Source of the DNA: Chimonanthus salicifolius | Lineage: Eukaryota > Streptophyta > Magnoliopsida > Laurales > Calycanthaceae | Direction: 5' to 3' | Length of the DNA stretch: 64,000 nucleotides | NCBI GenBank assembly: GCA_013350335.1 | Contig: CM023537.1 | Coordinates: 46,374,111 to 46,438,110 of the forward strand | In this document: in pieces, positions 61,301 to 64,000 of the stretch | Layout of the letters: each line of letters starts with the position of its first letter | Position numbering within the stretch: the stretch's first letter is position 1 | Position numbers and translations under genes: made by a program | Notes under the pieces: model-generated | Told to the model about the DNA's origin: nothing | The model's database searches: none | Seen by the model: the letters and a program-made list of their open reading frames with translations, nothing else

Positions 61301-62543
61301 TTTACTTGATTTATTCCGGTAAGCATATGATTGGTTTAAAATGGGTTTTAATGCTATGATGTGATTATTGAGGCTTTGCTTGATTTATTTTGGGTAATCA
61401 AGTTATATGTTTTATTGATGGGATTTTCTTTAAATGTCATGGTTTGTTATTATATTCATTACATGGCATATGGCATCTACATCTCATGCATGGCATGGGA
61501 GGGATATGACAGGGGAAGGATGAAATGAAACCGGAGTCCATGCTCCGTCGGGGCGACCGATAAACAGACATGGAGATATTTTGATGTGTTTGATGTATCA
61601 GGGATGTTGTATGTAATTATGATACCTTGATGATGATTCTTCCATCAAGGGGGAGGATTTGTGATTGTTTTATATCTGGACGAGGTTTTGCCGTCCAGGG
61701 AGATGATTTGTGATTGTTTTATATCTGGACGAGGTTTTGCCGTCTAAGGGAACGATTTGTGATTGTTTTATATCTGGACGAGGTTTTGCCGTCCAGGGAG
61801 ATGATTTGTGATTGTTTTATATCTGGACGAGGTTTTGTCCGTCCAGGGGGATGATTTGTGATTGTTTGTATCTTTACGAGGTTTTGCCGTCAAGGGGGAT
61901 ATGACAGCATGATAGTATAGATGATGGGTGGGATTCATAACACAGACACCCATGGCATAGCATTCATTTTATGATTTTCGTTATACTATTATCTATATGC
62001 TTTATTATCACTAATCCATGTGTTAGCCCTACTCGGAGTCCTACTGGGCGCGTTGTCCTAATGCCCTACTTCTACCCTAGCTGATAACACAGGAGACGGC
62101 GGAGCAGAAGGACGAGATGGGAGCCAAGCTTAGGAGCTTGGGGAGACAGACTATTTAGTTTATTCAAGTTTAATTTGGAAATGTATTTGATAGCTTAGTT
62201 CGTCGGAATGTAATATTTTAGATTAATTGCTATGTTTTGGATTTTATTTTGGATATTATGTTATTAAGGTATTTTTGTAATTAAATGAAGGTATCTCCCC
62301 TACTATCTCAAATTTGTAGGACAGTCTTTATTGTACTTCCGCACGTAGTTTAATATTCCGCGAGCTACTTCTACGTGTGAATCATTCTCCGTGGACTTTG
62401 TTCCACGCACGCGTAGGGTTGGCCAGTTAAGGGCCGGGCTTTAGAAATTCGGACTTAACTCGCGTCGTGACGTCCGCCCTTTGTCACTATTCAAAAAAAA
62501 AAAAAATAGACTCTGATTTCGGTGAAAAGGGGCGGGCGTTACA
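58368..62543 (+). mobile_element. Solo LTR E, giant gypsy (Del/Tekay-like), 4.2 kb, TSD AATAC
   Basis: Begins TGTAATGGCCCGAAATTTT and ends AAAAGGGGCGGGCGTTACA. Perfect 5-bp duplications AATAC lie at 58363-58367 and 62544-62548. It contains no gag, pol or second LTR, so it is a solo LTR (orientation by the TGTAATGGCCC start). Inside are many GTTAA/GGTTAAG-rich imperfect repeats and the hairpin array at 61620-61900. It splits a copia fragment and probably lies in the kinase first intron. Confidence 0.87.
61620..61900. repeat. Array of about 49-bp hairpin repeats in solo LTR E
   Basis: Units begin GATTTGTGATTG at 61656, 61705, 61754, 61803 and 61853 (period 49-50). Most contain CTGGACG-AGGTTTTGC-CGTCCAG, a perfect 7-bp stem. 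An upstream unit (about 61626-61649) has CTTGATG...CATCAAG in the same place, so two base pairs have changed on both sides. Confidence 0.88.
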
Positions 62544-63720
62544 AATACAAAGAACGCCAACAAGCTAACCAATCTACCTAAAAAAATGCCAGGCATTTCC
62601 ATCCAACAAGCAATGTTTTTGTCAAAGTGGACCCCACCATGCCCTAGGTCAACAATACAGATCGCACTCTTTTAGCCACTAACACGAGATTTCTGCCTCC
62701 AAAAGATTGATTCTTGAAGAAGAGCTTTATCTAGGTTCTGATTTGATAAGTGAAGGGCAGTATTTTTTGGACAAGTCCAAGACAGTTCTAGCTCAACTTG
62801 ACATTGTTGTACCTCATCCGTAAAGTAGTCCCCGCAAAGCTTTCGGGAAGAGGGGTAGTCTTGCGTGTAAGCATAGCATTTTTGGTCGAACCTGCCCAAC
62901 CCAATTAAGAAGAACCGAACCTAAGATACACACCTTTTTCTTTTGTGTGTGGGGGTACTCCCAGTAGTGGGTACCCAACGAAACAAAGAACTTATTGGCC
63001 TTTATCATGCCGAAGGCTCAAGTCCCACGCTCTGACCTCAATGGTGGGAACAACCTCTGCACTCCAATGAAAGTTTTCCGCCTTACTCTATTTAGATCCC
63101 TCGGGAGTGACAGATAGAATTGGGGGTAGGGCAATTGAGGAACTGAAGTGCCACCAAGATCTAATTCCTAGAAGTGCAGATTTCACAATGCTTTTGCCAA
63201 AAATAGGGGTTTGGTCATCCCTATGTCAACCCAAAAACAAGCGAGATGGACCCCATCAACAATCGAATTAAACCTGAACCTGATGGATGGAATCAAGGGT
63301 CAACGACGACAAATTTATAGCGGGTTGCAAGTCCAAATCTGAAAAATGCCAATAGATCTAAGGACAAACTTTGGATTTTCCAATGACCCAAACAAAAAAA
63401 GCAATGAAAGAAAAACTACTTGACCTAGGCTGTGCTAGGAAAAATAATCATTGGAAACTAGAGAATAGACTCATTTGAACTAGAAATCTGTTGCCGAGGA
63501 GATCACAGGAGACCAATGCAGCAGAAATTTAGAAAATATGATTCTCAGTTGATTCCATGATATGATAGGAAATAGGGAAGGAAAAAAAACTGAATGAAAT
63601 ATTTTATTATGTACAATATATGAGAATATATAGGACAAAGAATATAGCAAAACAGGAAAGTTGACTTTACGATTTCAGTGATTCGTAGGACAATGAAATG
63701 TGGTACACAGTTTTTTGAAA
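62544..63720 (-). mobile_element. Copia fragment, part 2 (leader and LTR side)
   Basis: Continuation upstream of the copia gag at 57923-58367, right of solo LTR E. It starts after the duplicated AATAC with AAAGAACGCCAACAAGC. Part of it (about 63270-63720) is loosely collinear with 53490-54175. The LTR boundary could not be fixed. A segment at about 62690-62940 has no counterpart in the other copy. Confidence 0.5.
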
Positions 63721-64000
63721 TACACAAAAAGCCCTAAAACCTACACAAAATATTACAACACATTTCTTTTTCTTTTTCTTTTTCTTTTCAGCACAAAAGG
63801 TCAGCCTTTTCTTTTTGGTCCTACACAATTTTTGGGTTTCCAAAGACATTTTCTTTCTAGCCTTAGATCTGAACCTTTGATTTAGATTGGGCCCTAAAAT
63901 CTTCTATACCCTTATCGCTTTTCACTCTAGTGGTTATCCATCTGGATCCATCTAGGACTCAAATTTTTGGTCGGGCCCACTTGTTGCTACCTTTGGAACT
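63721..64000. other. Right edge, no gene recognised
   Basis: Includes a (TTTTTC)n stretch at about 63762-63789. The remainder is unclassified, possibly more kinase first intron. Confidence 0.5.

Noticed and set aside
61656..61900. Regular repeats resembling a CRISPR array
   Set aside because: Units are contiguous tandem copies without unique spacers, in a plant LTR.
62672..63008. Overlapping minus-strand open frames (64 and 75 residues)
   Set aside because: No recognisable domain; they lie in copia-related fragment sequence and lack neighbours that would support a gene.

Overview
This is nuclear DNA of a flowering plant. Evidence: an intron-rich CBL-interacting protein kinase gene, a single-exon mTERF-family gene with a plastid-type N-terminus, Ty1/copia and Ty3/gypsy elements primed by initiator-Met tRNA (PBS TGGTATCAGAGC), an L1-type LINE, hAT MITEs and several very long solo LTRs. 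The species cannot be named from the sequence. Only two host genes were found; most of the rest is transposon-derived.

Layout. 1-2387: decayed copia element (+). 2648-4274: a pair of LTR-like direct repeats around unrecognised sequence. 5841-6737 (-): mTERF gene, its stop codon abutting a repeat. 8204-14916: three tandem LTRs of a miniature (TRIM/SMART-like) retroelement separated by 45-bp internal domains; the third LTR is broken by two big solo LTRs (2.4 and 3.2 kb), each with target-site duplications. 18.0-27.1 kb: an L1-type LINE (+) split by a young 5.4-kb copia element (-) with 5-bp TSD AGGCC and LTRs differing at one base. 29844-44878: a gag-only gypsy element (+) whose 5' LTR contains a chromodomain-encoding gypsy element (TSD CTAAA) and another solo LTR (TSD GCACC, itself carrying a 1.5-kb DNA element); its gag is broken by a copia-type solo LTR (TSD AAAGA) and its 3' LTR by a hAT MITE (8-bp TSD TGGACCAT). 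Removing the insertions leaves two LTRs of about 1.09 and 1.06 kb.

46221-56841 (-): thirteen coding exons of a CIPK23-like kinase, from just after the ATP-binding lobe to the stop. Exon 1 (glycine loop and catalytic lysine) is not in the window, so the first intron would exceed 7.1 kb. The intron before the activation-loop exon is 6.3 kb and contains a fresh tandem duplication of the preceding exon; the extra copy has a nonsense codon. Upstream of the exons lie gypsy gag and copia 5' fragments and a 4.2-kb solo LTR (58368-62543).

The most interesting material is (a) the tandem miniature LTR array with 45-bp internal domains, (b) the decodable nested insertion stack, (c) arrays of small inverted repeats inside solo LTRs, some with paired base changes that preserve the stem, and (d) the duplicated, stop-containing exon in the kinase gene. 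The two host genes have no evident link: one protein probably acts in plastid gene expression, the other in calcium-dependent control of ion transport.
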